Part shown: positions 1 to 8,410 of the stretch, piece after piece
Layout of the letters: every line of letters begins with the position of its first letter
Position numbering within the stretch: position 1 is the first letter of the stretch
Source of the DNA: Clostridia bacterium
GTDB lineage: Bacteria; Bacillota; DSM-12270; Thermacetogeniales; Thermacetogeniaceae
Reading direction: 5' to 3'
Assembly: GCA_902812435.1 (NCBI GenBank)
Contig: CADDZA010000011.1
Coordinates: 1 to 32,562 of the forward strand
Length of the DNA: 32,562 nt
Program-made: the position numbers and the translations under genes
Notes under the pieces: generated by a model
Told to the model about the DNA's origin: nothing
Database searches by the model: none
The model's input: only the letters and a program-made list of their open reading frames with translations

Positions 1-2
1 AC

Positions 3-296
3 GCCCGGGTCGGGGAGAGGCGCCGGGTCTGGGCCAGCTGCCTGCATGAGGACTTCACGGCCATGGCCGGCGGCCTTGGCTTCCGGGCTACCCCTGGGGA
101 GCGGCTGCGCTTCCGAACCCTCCATAAAGTCTATGACTATAAGGCCAGGTTTAAGGAGGAGCAGATGTGTGTGGGGTGCGGGCGCTGTGATGACAGATGC
201 CCTGAATTCATCTCCTTTGCGACCATCATCAACCGTCTGAGCGATGAAGTGGAACGACTGAATAAAGAGGCGTCCCAGGAGGTGGCGGGCCAATGA
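3..296 (+). CDS. asrA: Anaerobic sulfite reductase subunit A, C-terminal part (partial)
   Basis: This is the last 97 codons of a gene that begins before the window; the frame is open from base 3. AsrA is the iron-sulfur subunit that passes electrons to the sulfite reductase core in the cytoplasm. The visible part ends with a cysteine cluster, [13 protein letters not shown], typical of a 4Fe-4S dicluster domain, preceded by [10 protein letters not shown]. Its stop overlaps the asrB start (ATGA), so translation is probably coupled. Identification rests on the cysteine motif and on the gene order with asrB and asrC. Confidence 0.85.
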   Translation, partial: ARVGERRRVWASCLHEDFTAMAGGLGFRATPGERLRFRTLHKVYDYKARFKEEQMCVGCGRCDDRCPEFISFATIINRLSDEVERLNKEASQEVAGQ

Positions 297-1084
297 GTAC
301 CAATATACTGCTGCCCAGGCCGCATCGAATCCTGGCAATCAACCAGGAGACCGAGCATGAGTACACCTTCCGGGTGGAGTCAGGGGCCGCGGCCAAGCAC
401 GGACAGTTTTATCAGCTCTCCCTACCGAAGATCGGCGAGGCGCCCATTTCGGTCAGCGCCATGGGGGACGGCTGGCTGGAGTTCACCATCAGGAAGGTGG
501 GCAAGCTTACCAGTGAGGTCTTCAGGCTGCGGCCGGGTGATCGGCTGTTTATGCGGGGGCCCTACGGCAAGCCATTCCCAATTGATGACTTTAAACACGG
601 GGATCTGGTAGTAATCGCCGGGGGTACCGGGGTGGCCCCGGTGCGCAGCACCTTAAGGTATTTCTATGAACACCCGGAGGAAATAAAGGAAGTTTATTTC
701 CTGGCCGGCTTCCGGGATGAGGGGAGCATCCTCTTCCGGGCAGACCTGGAGCGGTTTAAGGCCAGGTTCCACACCATCTATACTCTGGACCGGGACCGGG
801 TGGACGGTTTTGAGACCGGTCTGGTCACCCGGCACCTAGGAAGGATCCCCTTCAGCACCCTTACCCGCTATCACGTGATTATCGTGGGGCCCCCGGTGAT
901 GATGCACCACACCGCCCTGAAGTGTTTGGAGTACGGGGTGCCTGAGGAGAAGATCTGGGTCTCCTTCGAGCGGAGGATGTCCTGTGCTGTGGGCAAGTGC
1001 GGTCACTGTAAAATCAACGAAACCTATGTCTGCCTTGAGGGGCCGGTGTTCAACTATACCAAAGCTAAAGAGCTCTGGGATTGA
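293..1084 (+). CDS. asrB: Anaerobic sulfite reductase subunit B (FAD/NAD-binding)
   Basis: A 263-residue flavoprotein of the ferredoxin-NADP reductase / dihydroorotate dehydrogenase electron-transfer family. It would take electrons from NAD(P)H and feed them through AsrA to the siroheme subunit. Visible features are an N-terminal FAD-binding barrel, the nucleotide-binding [10 protein letters not shown] near residue 107, and a C-terminal cysteine cluster ([12 protein letters not shown], then a further Cys in ETYVCLEG) for a 2Fe-2S centre. Length is normal for the family. The ATG overlaps the asrA stop, and asrC follows after 15 bases. Confidence 0.93.
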   Translation: MSTNILLPRPHRILAINQETEHEYTFRVESGAAAKHGQFYQLSLPKIGEAPISVSAMGDGWLEFTIRKVGKLTSEVFRLRPGDRLFMRGPYGKPFPIDDFKHGDLVVIAGGTGVAPVRSTLRYFYEHPEEIKEVYFLAGFRDEGSILFRADLERFKARFHTIYTLDRDRVDGFETGLVTRHLGRIPFSTLTRYHVIIVGPPVMMHHTALKCLEYGVPEEKIWVSFERRMSCAVGKCGHCKINETYVCLEGPVFNYTKAKELWD

Positions 1085-1099
1085 GGGGGAGGGACATCT

Positions 1100-2125
1100 G
1101 TGAATCACGATCTCGATATTAAAAAGCTGCGCAACCACTGTTATCGCCAGTCCAAGGTCCCGGGGGAATTCATGCTGCAGATGCGCGCCCCCGGCGGGGT
1201 CATCGAGGCCCGGTACCTGTCCCTGGTGCAGCACATTGCCGATACCTGGGGGAACGGCCTGTTTCACCTGGGGATGCGCCAGACCCTGTCCATTCCAGGG
1301 ATCAAATACGAGGACATTCCGGCAGTCAACCGCTATATCAAACAATATATTCAGGAGATTGAGGTGGACCTCTGCGGGGTGGATATGGAGGTCACCGAGG
1401 AAGGCTACCCGGCCATCGGGGCGCGCAACATCATGGCCTGTATCGGCAACACCCACTGCATTAAGGCCAATATCAACACCACCGCCCTGGCCCGCAAGCT
1501 GGAAAGGGTCATCTACCCCAGCCCTTACCACATCAAGATCAGTGTGGCCGGCTGCCCCAACGACTGTGCCAAAGGCCATTTCAACGATTTCGGCATCATC
1601 GGACTGGCCAAAACCGAATACGACTACGACCGCTGCATCGGGTGCAAGAAGTGTATTGAGGCCTGTGCCAAACATGCCACCGGGGTTTTATCCATGGAAA
1701 ACGGGAAAATCGTCAAAGATACCTGCTGCTGTGTCGGGTGTGGGGAGTGCGCCCTGGTTTGTCCCACCGGTGCCTGGACGCGGAACACCACCAAATTTTA
1801 CCGGGTCTTGATCGGCGGCAGGACCGGTAAACAGACCCCCCGCATGGGGAAGGTATTCCTGAACTGGGTCACCGAAGAGGTGGTGCTGGGGGTTATCAAG
1901 AACTGGAAGGACTTTTCCGCCGAGGTGCTGGAGCACAAACCGGTCTACCTGCACGGCGGGCACCTCATCGACCGGGCCGGCTACAACCGGTTCAAGGAGA
2001 TGATCCTGAAGGGGGTGCAGCTCAACCCGGAGGCTATGGTGGCCCAGCGTATTCTATGGACCGAAACCGAATACAGGTCCAATTTCAACGTCAGGCCCAT
2101 CAATGGGGTCAGGGCTGAAGGCTGA
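1100..2125 (+). CDS. asrC: Anaerobic sulfite reductase subunit C (siroheme/4Fe-4S)
   Basis: The catalytic subunit that reduces sulfite to sulfide, 341 residues. A nitrite/sulfite reductase half-domain is followed by the siroheme/4Fe-4S signature, with CIGNTHC near residue 115 and AGCPNDCAKGHFNDFG near residue 150. Two ferredoxin-type clusters come next, CIGCKKCIEAC and CCCVGCGECALVCP. The start is GTG, chosen because a GAGGGA ribosome-binding site lies 6 bases upstream. A strong hairpin overlaps the stop codon and ends the operon. AsrABC is known from Salmonella and clostridia; whether it serves respiration or detoxification here cannot be read from the window. Confidence 0.95.
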   Translation: MNHDLDIKKLRNHCYRQSKVPGEFMLQMRAPGGVIEARYLSLVQHIADTWGNGLFHLGMRQTLSIPGIKYEDIPAVNRYIKQYIQEIEVDLCGVDMEVTEEGYPAIGARNIMACIGNTHCIKANINTTALARKLERVIYPSPYHIKISVAGCPNDCAKGHFNDFGIIGLAKTEYDYDRCIGCKKCIEACAKHATGVLSMENGKIVKDTCCCVGCGECALVCPTGAWTRNTTKFYRVLIGGRTGKQTPRMGKVFLNWVTEEVVLGVIKNWKDFSAEVLEHKPVYLHGGHLIDRAGYNRFKEMILKGVQLNPEAMVAQRILWTETEYRSNFNVRPINGVRAEG

Positions 2126-2146
2126 GAGGCCTTCAGCCCCTTCTCT
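2112..2146 (+). terminator. Rho-independent terminator of asrABC
   Basis: An 11-bp perfect stem (GGGCTGAAGGC at 2112-2122 with GCCTTCAGCCC at 2129-2139) and a 6-base loop are followed by a T-rich tail, TTCTCTT. The asrC stop codon lies at the stem-loop boundary. Confidence 0.8.
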
Positions 2147-2296
2147 TATCTGCCGGTTTTCACCTGCATCCGGTTGGTGAGGATGCAGCGCTTGAAACTG
2201 CTAAGATTACCATTCGCCGGTGGAAAAGAAACCGGGGGCGGTCGATGATGCGTTGACCGTCCTCCTATTATTAAACGATAACTGTTGAACGGCAGC

Positions 2297-2659
2297 TTAC
2301 ACTCCCACCGGGGTGACGATCCGGTTCCTCTCATCCACGAAGACCACCTTTGGCCGGTGATTTCTCGCCTCCGCATCGGGCAACTGGACGTAGGAGAGGA
2401 TGATCAGGATGTCGCCGGGGTGGCCGAGCCTGGCGGCGGCGCCGTTCAGGCAGACCTTTCCGGAGCCCCGCTCCCCCTCGATAACGTAAGTCTCGAACCG
2501 CGCCCCGTTGTTGTTGTTGACCACCTGCACCCGCTCGAAGGGGAGGATGTCGGCGGCATCCATCAGGTCCCGGTCGATGGTGATGCTCCCCATGTAGTTC
2601 AAATCGGCTTCGGTCAGCACCGCCCGGTGGATTTTGGACTTCAGCATGATGCGCAGCAC
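2297..2659 (-). CDS. panD: Aspartate 1-decarboxylase precursor
   Basis: A 120-residue pyruvoyl enzyme that makes beta-alanine from L-aspartate for pantothenate synthesis. The self-cleavage site Gly24-Ser25 sits in NYMGSITID, where Ser25 becomes the pyruvoyl group. Other family landmarks are the N-terminal [16 protein letters not shown] and the late [10 protein letters not shown]. Length is typical. Its start overlaps the end of panC by 19 bases, so it is the last gene of the pan operon. The 170 bases between panD and asrC hold an 8-bp hairpin (2164-2188) without a T-run and no gene. Confidence 0.96.
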   Translation of the reverse strand: MLRIMLKSKIHRAVLTEADLNYMGSITIDRDLMDAADILPFERVQVVNNNNGARFETYVIEGERGSGKVCLNGAAARLGHPGDILIILSYVQLPDAEARNHRPKVVFVDERNRIVTPVGV

Positions 2660-3510
2660 GGTTCCACCTCCATGTCGATGTTGTCGATCAACCGGGTTTT
2701 CCCCACGTAAACCGCGGCAGCCAGGAGCACCGGTCCCCCCAGGACCTCCATTTCCGACAGGTCCCTCCCGCTGCAGACCTCCACATAGTCAACCCTGACA
2801 CCGGGAGCACCGTTCAGGGCCTCCAGGATTTTCTCCCGCACCTTCCGGGGGTCCCGCTCTCCTCTTTCGATCAGCTCCCTGCCCGCCGCCAGGGCCCGGG
2901 GCAAGGCAAGGGCCTGCCGGCGCTCCTCGGGGCTGAGGTAGGTGTTCCGGGAGCTCATGGCCAGGCCGTCAGCCTCCCGCACGATGGGGCAGGTGACGAT
3001 TTCCAGGGGGAGGTTCAGGTCCGTCACCATCTTCTTGATGACTATGGCCTGCTGGGCGTCCTTCTGGCCGAAGTAGGCCCGGTCGGGCTGGACGATGTTG
3101 AAGAGCTTCAGGACCACGGTGGTCACCCCCCGGAAGTGCCCGGGGCGCGACCTGGCGCACATCTTCTCCGTTATTTCTCCCAGCACCTCCACGTAGGTGT
3201 TGTACCCCTGCGGGTACATCTCCTCCCCGTCCGGGGCGAACACGTAATCCACCCCCACGGCTTCGGCCATCCTGCAGTCCCGCTCCAGGTCCCGGGGGTA
3301 GGTGGCGAAGTCCTCCCGCGGGCCGAACTGCAGGGGGTTCACGAAGTTGCTCATCACCACCAGGTCGTTCTCCGCCCGGGCGGCCCGGGCGAGGCTGAGG
3401 TGCCCCTCGTGCAGGTAGCCCATGGTCGGCACCAGGCCGATGCCCTTACCCTCTCGCCGCGCCTGCAGGCAGATCCCCTGCATCTCGCTCGCTTTTCTAA
3501 TGATTTCCAT
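2641..3510 (-). CDS. panC: Pantothenate synthetase (pantoate-beta-alanine ligase)
   Basis: A 289-residue cytoplasmic ligase that joins pantoate and beta-alanine through a pantoyl-adenylate. The ATP-binding [13 protein letters not shown] is at residues 28-40, with FGQKDAQQ and the KMSKS-like SSRNTYL further on. The usual SIFVNPTQF reads SNFVNPLQF here. The protein ends in a short cysteine-rich tail (EPCCASC) that is not part of the catalytic fold. AGGGGG lies 7 bases before the ATG. It sits between panB and panD and overlaps panD. Confidence 0.96.
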   Translation of the reverse strand: MEIIRKASEMQGICLQARREGKGIGLVPTMGYLHEGHLSLARAARAENDLVVMSNFVNPLQFGPREDFATYPRDLERDCRMAEAVGVDYVFAPDGEEMYPQGYNTYVEVLGEITEKMCARSRPGHFRGVTTVVLKLFNIVQPDRAYFGQKDAQQAIVIKKMVTDLNLPLEIVTCPIVREADGLAMSSRNTYLSPEERRQALALPRALAAGRELIERGERDPRKVREKILEALNGAPGVRVDYVEVCSGRDLSEMEVLGGPVLLAAAVYVGKTRLIDNIDMEVEPCCASC

Positions 3511-3531
3511 CCCTCTGCCCCCTACTATCCG

Positions 3532-4344
3532 TCATTCCTTCGGAACATTGTAGCAGTGCTCGGGCCCGGGGAAAACGCCTTGCTGCACTTCGGTCTTGAA
3601 GGTTTTGAGGGCCTCCAGCATCTCATCGTAAAGCCGGGCGTACTGCTTGACGAATTTGGGCACCTTTTTGCCGGTCAGTCCCATCATGTCATGGAACACC
3701 AGGACCTGTCCGTCGCAGTCCGGGCCGGCCCCGATCCCCAGGGTGGGGATGTGCAGCTGCTTCGTCACCTCCGCTGCCACATGGGCCGGCACGGCTTCCA
3801 GGACCAGGGAGAAGATGCCCGCCTCCTCCAGAATCTGGGCGTCCTCTAGCAGCCGCCGGGCTGCATCCTCGCTCTTGCCCTGCACCTTGAAGCCGCCCAA
3901 CTGGTGCACCGACTGGGGGGTGAGGCCCAGGTGGCCCATTACCGGGATACCGGTTTCCACCAGGGCGCGGATCACCTCGGCCCGTTCCCTGCCCCCTTCA
4001 AGCTTTACCGCCTGGGCCCCAGCTTCCTTGAGGTAGCGCCCGCCGTTAAGTACTGCGTCGGCAACGGTGGTCTGGTAGGAGAGGAAGGGCATATCCCCCA
4101 CCACCATCGCCCGTTTCGCCCCCCGGGCCACCGCCCTGGTATGATGCAGGCTCTCCTCCATGGTTACCGGCAGGGTGTTTTCGTACCCCAGGACCACGTT
4201 CCCGAGAGAATCCCCCACCAGCAGGATGTCAATGCCGGCTTCGTCCAGCAGACAGGCGGTGGGATAGTCGTAAGCAGTCAGCAGTGTGATTTTTTCGCCT
4301 TTCGCCTTCATATCAAGCAGGGTACTCGTTGTTACACGCGCCAT
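3532..4344 (-). CDS. panB: 3-methyl-2-oxobutanoate hydroxymethyltransferase
   Basis: A 270-residue TIM-barrel enzyme that adds a hydroxymethyl group from methylene-tetrahydrofolate to 2-oxoisovalerate, giving ketopantoate. Landmarks are LTAYDYPTA at the start, the metal-binding VGDSLGNV, KLEGG, GHLGLTPQSVHQLGGF and GIGAGPDCDGQVLV. The start is supported by AGGAGG 8 bases upstream. It follows the DUF2520 oxidoreductase gene and precedes panC. Its folate cofactor links it to the folate genes next door. Confidence 0.96.
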   Translation of the reverse strand: MARVTTSTLLDMKAKGEKITLLTAYDYPTACLLDEAGIDILLVGDSLGNVVLGYENTLPVTMEESLHHTRAVARGAKRAMVVGDMPFLSYQTTVADAVLNGGRYLKEAGAQAVKLEGGRERAEVIRALVETGIPVMGHLGLTPQSVHQLGGFKVQGKSEDAARRLLEDAQILEEAGIFSLVLEAVPAHVAAEVTKQLHIPTLGIGAGPDCDGQVLVFHDMMGLTGKKVPKFVKQYARLYDEMLEALKTFKTEVQQGVFPGPEHCYNVPKE

Positions 4345-4430
4345 CGTCGCAGCCTCCTGTTATGATGGTTTACCGGTTTGCCCGACACTCAAAGTAACTG
4401 CACTCGAATAAGCAGCCTTCAGTTCATAAT

Positions 4431-5342
4431 TCATTTTGCGCTTGTTTCAGTTAACGTCGCCGCGTTAGATGTCGGGTAACTCTCCAGGAGAGACCGCAGT
4501 TTCGCCGCCTGCTCCCGGGAGACGGTTCCCTTGGCAAGGGCGATGTCAACCGTCACAAGGCCGAGGGCAGTGTAAACCGCCAGTTGCCGGGGCATTCCTC
4601 TAAGAGCAGCCAGGTGCTTCTCTAAGGTTCCGATGTCCCCCCGGGCGATGGGCCCTGTCAGAGCACCGGGGATGCCCAGAGCCCTGACGTTCTCGAAGGT
4701 GCCCGTCACCAGAGGAAGGAAGGCGGGCAGGCCGACCTCCTCCGGAACCCCCGCCGCTTCCAGCATCTGCATGCTGCAGCCCAGCAGCCCCACCAGGTAA
4801 TTGCAGGCCGTCACCGCGGCGGCATGATACAGCACCTTCGCCCCGGAGTCCAAGAAGAAACTATAACCTTCCAGATCCTCCACCAGCTTCCTGGCGAACC
4901 CGTAACCCCGCTCATCCCCTTCGATGCTGAAGTAGGAACCGGGAATCAGGGCCAGGGCCTTTTCCACGGTGGCAAAGGACTGGATGGGGTGAAGGGAGAG
5001 GGTTATCGCTCCCTGTGCTGCAGCGGGTTCCAATGCCCAGGAGGTAAGGGCCCCGCTCATGTGCAGGACAAACTGTCCCGCGTGAAACGCTCCTTCCTGC
5101 GCAATTTCGGCAGCTACACGGGCGATGGCGTCGTCAGAGGTGGTGATAAACAGGCACTCTGCCCGCCTGGAAACCTCTGCCGCCGGAAGCACGGGACAGC
5201 CAAGCTGGGACGCAAGCTTCTCCGCCGACGCCCAAGTGCGGCTGGCGACACCGACCACCTCGTAGCCGGCCCTTTGCAGCAGCAGTGCTACCGCCGAGCC
5301 CACTTTCCCGGCTCCGACAAAACCGATTCTCAAAATCCCCAC
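4431..5342 (-). CDS. Rossmann-fold DUF2520 oxidoreductase, candidate ketopantoate reductase
   Basis: A 303-residue NAD(P)-binding protein. The dinucleotide fold is at the N terminus (GFVGAGKVGSAVA, residues 8-20). A DUF2520-type helical C-terminal domain follows, with LHPIQSFA and YHAAAVTACNYLVGL. The overall plan resembles ketopantoate and pyrroline-5-carboxylate reductases. The window has panB, panC and panD but neither panE nor ilvC, so this gene at the head of the pan cluster may supply the ketopantoate-to-pantoate step, as reported for the PanG class in Francisella. Family assignment is confident; the reaction is inference from position. Confidence 0.8.
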   Translation of the reverse strand: MGILRIGFVGAGKVGSAVALLLQRAGYEVVGVASRTWASAEKLASQLGCPVLPAAEVSRRAECLFITTSDDAIARVAAEIAQEGAFHAGQFVLHMSGALTSWALEPAAAQGAITLSLHPIQSFATVEKALALIPGSYFSIEGDERGYGFARKLVEDLEGYSFFLDSGAKVLYHAAAVTACNYLVGLLGCSMQMLEAAGVPEEVGLPAFLPLVTGTFENVRALGIPGALTGPIARGDIGTLEKHLAALRGMPRQLAVYTALGLVTVDIALAKGTVSREQAAKLRSLLESYPTSNAATLTETSAK

Positions 5343-5404
5343 CTGCCTTTAATAGAAGTCGCAATCAGAAAAGCCGGCGGTCGCTGCTGTGTTCATCATT
5401 CCGT

Positions 5405-5439
5405 CAAAAAATAAAGCCTTCTGAACATACTCAGAAGGC
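5405..5439 (-). terminator. Rho-independent terminator between folK and the pan cluster
   Basis: On the minus strand a 9-bp stem (GCCTTCTGA paired with TCAGAAGGC, plus-strand 5416-5439, 6-base loop) is followed by TTTATTTTTTG. It lies 150 bases after folK and 70 bases before the DUF2520 gene. It could end the folate operon or act as an attenuator in the leader of the pan operon. No clear promoter was seen between the hairpin and the DUF2520 start. Confidence 0.8.
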
Positions 5440-5589
5440 GGATCAAGCCTTTAATTGCGTTCACCTTCCGTCTCAGTCCTGTTCAGGTACAAGCGGTTGG
5501 TTATCTGGTTTTCAATTGAAAATGGCTTGCTGCAACTCACCCGGTATAGTGCAAGCCTGTTCTATCCGGTGTTGCTCGCGACCAGTATA

Positions 5590-6111
5590 TCACATCTCTT
5601 CCCCGGTCCACAACCTGATTTTTTCCGCCGGGGCTGTGGCCAAGTACACCTGCAAATGCTCCGCCGTCGTCCGGCCGTCGGGGTGCCGGTATTTCGGTGC
5701 GATTTCGTTTAACGGGATCAGCACAAAATTGCGCTCGTACATGCGCGGGTGGGGAACGGTCAGTTCCCTGGTCCTCAGAACCAGATTCCCGAAAAGCAGC
5801 AGGTCCAGGTCGATCACCCGGGGGCCCCACCTGATCAGCCGCCTTCTCCCCAGCCTGTTTTCGATCCCCTGGAGCACGTGGAGCAGTTCGAGGGGCGCCA
5901 GGGTAGTTTCCACCTCAACCACCCGGTTGATAAACCAGTCCTGATCGAGGTAGCCCACCGGCTCCGATTCGTAGCAGGACGATGCCTTGAGCAGCCTGAT
6001 TCCAGGCTGCGCAGTGATCTCCCGAAGCGCTGCCTCCAGGTAAGCCATACGGTCTCCCATGTTGGAGCCAAGTCCAATGAATGCGTGGTGCAGCTTCTCC
6101 TCCCCGGTCAT
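5590..6111 (-). CDS. folK: 2-amino-4-hydroxy-6-hydroxymethyldihydropteridine pyrophosphokinase
   Basis: Transfers pyrophosphate from ATP to hydroxymethyldihydropterin in folate synthesis; 173 residues from the chosen start. Family motifs are FIGLGSNMGDR at the N terminus and the signature GPRVIDLDLLLF, with a VPHPRMYERNFVL segment before the C terminus. The open frame extends 19 codons further upstream inside folB. The ATG at 6111 is preferred because it falls one base after the folB stop, has AAGGAGG upstream, and begins right before the conserved core. Last gene of the folate operon. Confidence 0.94.
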   Translation of the reverse strand: MTGEEKLHHAFIGLGSNMGDRMAYLEAALREITAQPGIRLLKASSCYESEPVGYLDQDWFINRVVEVETTLAPLELLHVLQGIENRLGRRRLIRWGPRVIDLDLLLFGNLVLRTRELTVPHPRMYERNFVLIPLNEIAPKYRHPDGRTTAEHLQVYLATAPAEKIRLWTGEEM

Positions 6112-6112
6112 C

Positions 6113-6487
6113 TCAGGCGTGCCGCCTCCTTGCAATCTCCACCGCCACCCAGGAAAAGACCCCGCCAAGGGGGGCCTGGGGCTTTTTTATCCGGACCAGC
6201 ACCTCATCCACGGCAAAGCCCTCCAGGATCTCCCGGGCAATGCGCTCCGCTAGGGCTTCGATCAGTTTGCAGGGCGTTCCGGTGACCACGTCGGCGACTA
6301 AATTAAACACCCGGCTGTAGTCAATGGTCATGGCCAGATCGTCGCTGCGGCCGGCGGCTTCCAGGTCACAGGTCATTTCCACATCCACGCTGAAGCGCTG
6401 CCCCAGTTCCTGCTCGGCAGGCAGCGCCCCATGGTAGCCGTAAAACTCCATTCCGCTGATAATGATTTTGTCCCGGTGCTTCTTCAT
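6113..6487 (-). CDS. folB: Dihydroneopterin aldolase
   Basis: A 124-residue enzyme that cleaves dihydroneopterin to hydroxymethyldihydropterin and glycolaldehyde. Visible landmarks are GMEFYGYHGALPAEQELGQRF near the N terminus, DYSRVFNLV, and LIEALAERIA. The lysine-containing RIKKPQAPL near residue 100 carries the expected catalytic Lys. It is 17 bases downstream of folP and one base upstream of folK, so the three are almost certainly co-transcribed. Confidence 0.94.
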   Translation of the reverse strand: MKKHRDKIIISGMEFYGYHGALPAEQELGQRFSVDVEMTCDLEAAGRSDDLAMTIDYSRVFNLVADVVTGTPCKLIEALAERIAREILEGFAVDEVLVRIKKPQAPLGGVFSWVAVEIARRRHA

Positions 6488-6504
6488 TGAAGGACCGACC
6501 GCCT

Positions 6505-7737
6505 TTAGCTGTTGATAATGGCGTCGGTCATCCGTGCCACCCGCACCATTTCCTTCACGTCGTGCACCCGCACGATGTCCGCACCGCCGGCGATTCCAAG
6601 GGCTACTGTTGCCGCCGTTCCCTCCACCCGCTGGTCCGGAGGGAGGTTTAATGTCCTGCCGATCACCGACTTCCGGGAGGTTCCCAGCAGGATGGGCTTG
6701 CCAAGAGAGCGGAACTCCCGCAGCCTACGCAGCACCTCCAGGTTCTGCTCCAGGGTCTTTCCGAAACCGATCCCGGGATCAATGATGATCTGCTCGGACC
6801 GCACCCCGGCATCCTCGGCAATCTTGATGCTTTTGCGCAGGAAGGCCATCATCTCCCCCATCAGGTTACGGTATTCTGTGCCCTGCCGGTTGTGCATCAA
6901 GATTACAGGCACGTCATACTCTGCAGCCACCTCCGCAAGGCGGGGATCGTACTGGAAGCCCCATACATCATTGATCATGTGCGCCCCGGCCTGAAGGGCG
7001 GCTTTTGCTGTTTCCGCCTTGTAAGTATCGATGGAAATAGGAACTCTGATCTCCTTCAGGAGGCGTTCGAGCACGGGCATGATCCTGCGGAGTTCTTCCT
7101 CCACCGGCAGGGGCTCCCACGACCAGGGACGGGAGGGATCACCGTAATAGACCGGATTGGCCTGGACCCGGGTGGACTCTCCTCCCAGGTCGATAATGTC
7201 CGCCCCATCCTCCACCATCTGCCTGGCATGGGAGACGGCGGCTTCGACGTCGATGAATTTCCCCCCGTCCGAAAAGGAATCCGGGGTGACGTTGAGGATT
7301 CCCATGACCAGAGTGCGCTTGCCGATGGTGAGGGACAGGTCCCGGCAGCGCAGGGTGAAGGGCTTACGCTTTTCCAGGTTGTTCAGTACGGCTTTGATCT
7401 CCCCGGCAAGCCCGGACAGGCCAAAGGGCTGCATGCGCAGCTTCTTGCACACATCCTCGTACTGCCTGAGGGTGCCCATCAGGAGGACGTCCGTCTTTTC
7501 GGCCTTGAGCCCCCCTGCGTTCCTGCTGATAGCCGCATCCCCTCCCCGGGATAACATTTCCTGCTTTAATATTACCGCCGCCCGGGTAGAGAGCCCCTCT
7601 ACTTTCAAGACCCGATGAACAGCCTTGGGAGCCATCCACCTGATACCGGCAGCATCGGCCCCTACTTCCTTGATGGCAGGGCGCGCCTCGGAGCAGTCGT
7701 TGATTTCCACAACCCTGACATTATGCCCTAGATCCAT
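6505..7737 (-). CDS. folP: Dihydropteroate synthase with N-terminal extension
   Basis: Condenses the pterin pyrophosphate with p-aminobenzoate. The catalytic TIM barrel occupies about residues 140-410, with VMGILNVTPDSFSDGG (144-159), DIIDLGGESTR and GTSRKSVIG. At 410 residues it is about 130 longer than typical DHPS. The first 125 residues form a separate region (WMAPKAVHRVLKVEGLS, VLLMGTLRQYEDVCKKL) whose function I do not recognise. There is also a short insert after the ESTR motif (VYYGDPSRPWSWEP). AAAGGTGG precedes the ATG. It sits between the HD-domain gene and folB. Confidence 0.95.
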   Translation of the reverse strand: MDLGHNVRVVEINDCSEARPAIKEVGADAAGIRWMAPKAVHRVLKVEGLSTRAAVILKQEMLSRGGDAAISRNAGGLKAEKTDVLLMGTLRQYEDVCKKLRMQPFGLSGLAGEIKAVLNNLEKRKPFTLRCRDLSLTIGKRTLVMGILNVTPDSFSDGGKFIDVEAAVSHARQMVEDGADIIDLGGESTRVQANPVYYGDPSRPWSWEPLPVEEELRRIMPVLERLLKEIRVPISIDTYKAETAKAALQAGAHMINDVWGFQYDPRLAEVAAEYDVPVILMHNRQGTEYRNLMGEMMAFLRKSIKIAEDAGVRSEQIIIDPGIGFGKTLEQNLEVLRRLREFRSLGKPILLGTSRKSVIGRTLNLPPDQRVEGTAATVALGIAGGADIVRVHDVKEMVRVARMTDAIINS

Positions 7738-7759
7738 AGAAAGACCACCTTTACGATAC

Positions 7760-8284
7760 TTAGTAGATTAATACGAGATTGCCTGTCTCCATTATGGGAA
7801 ACTTATAGCACTTATCCTGGGCGCTGCACTCGTGGCAGGCCCGGGAGAGATTGTCCGCCCTGTGAAGCAGTTCCCCGAGGGTCGTCATCTGGGTGCTCTG
7901 CTCCCGGTGCTCGTGGATGGCGTTGACGACCACCCGTCTTTCCTCGGGTGTAAACCCCGTCCGTTCAAGGATTTCCTGTGCGAGGGCCGCCCCGACGGGG
8001 GCGTGGTCCTCTCCCGTCTCGTACTCGCGCCACCTGCCGATATCGTGAAGAATGCCGGCTGCGTAAACGACCTCCTTTGCCGCACTGGGCCCGCTCAAGC
8101 CGTTTTCGGTGATGAAACTAGGCAGGTAACCGGATTCCAGTATCAAGATATAGGTTATGCGCGCCACGTCAACGAAGTGCTGCAGGTCGTGTTTGCAGAA
8201 CTCCCTGTCCCTTTCCGCCGCTTTGTTTTTCTCAAGACACTCTTGAAATAGGGGATCCCTGACAATCGCGTCAATCCGCTTCAT
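7760..8284 (-). CDS. HD-domain metal-dependent phosphohydrolase
   Basis: A 174-residue cytoplasmic protein with HD-superfamily spacing: an early His in KHDLQHFVDVARI, the HD pair in GILHDIGRW near residue 100, HAPVGA, AIHEHRE and a late Asp in LLHRADNLSR. HD proteins hydrolyse phosphoester or nucleotide substrates; the substrate here is unknown. The C terminus adds a cysteine motif CHECSAQDKC (C-x2-C-x5-C) not required by the fold. It is the first gene of the folate operon, 22 bases ahead of folP, suggesting removal of phosphate from a pterin intermediate, but that is conjecture. Confidence 0.82.
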   Translation of the reverse strand: MKRIDAIVRDPLFQECLEKNKAAERDREFCKHDLQHFVDVARITYILILESGYLPSFITENGLSGPSAAKEVVYAAGILHDIGRWREYETGEDHAPVGAALAQEILERTGFTPEERRVVVNAIHEHREQSTQMTTLGELLHRADNLSRACHECSAQDKCYKFPIMETGNLVLIY

Positions 8285-8327
8285 ATATCTCTCCTTATCC
8301 TTTTATCAAGTAGTCAATACTGTAATT

Positions 8328-8357
8328 ATTATAACCCGGCACGGTTTTTCCCTGCAA
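8328..8357 (-). promoter_or_regulatory. Candidate promoter of the HD-folP-folB-folK operon
   Basis: On the minus strand a perfect -10 (TATAAT, plus-strand 8328-8333) lies 18 bases after a weak -35 (TTGCAG, 8352-8357). It is 44 bases upstream of the HD-gene ATG. The -35 matches only three of six consensus positions. Confidence 0.45.
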
Positions 8358-8365
8358 TTAATAGA

Positions 8366-8392
8366 TGAGAAAAGCCCCGATCGCTCGGGGCT
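8366..8392 (-). terminator. Rho-independent terminator of fhs
   Basis: On the minus strand an 8-bp stem (AGCCCCGA with TCGGGGCT, plus-strand 8373-8392) with a 4-base loop is followed by TTTCTCA. It begins 18 bases after the fhs stop. Confidence 0.82.
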
Positions 8393-8410
8393 CTAGTGAA
8401 CATCCGGTAA

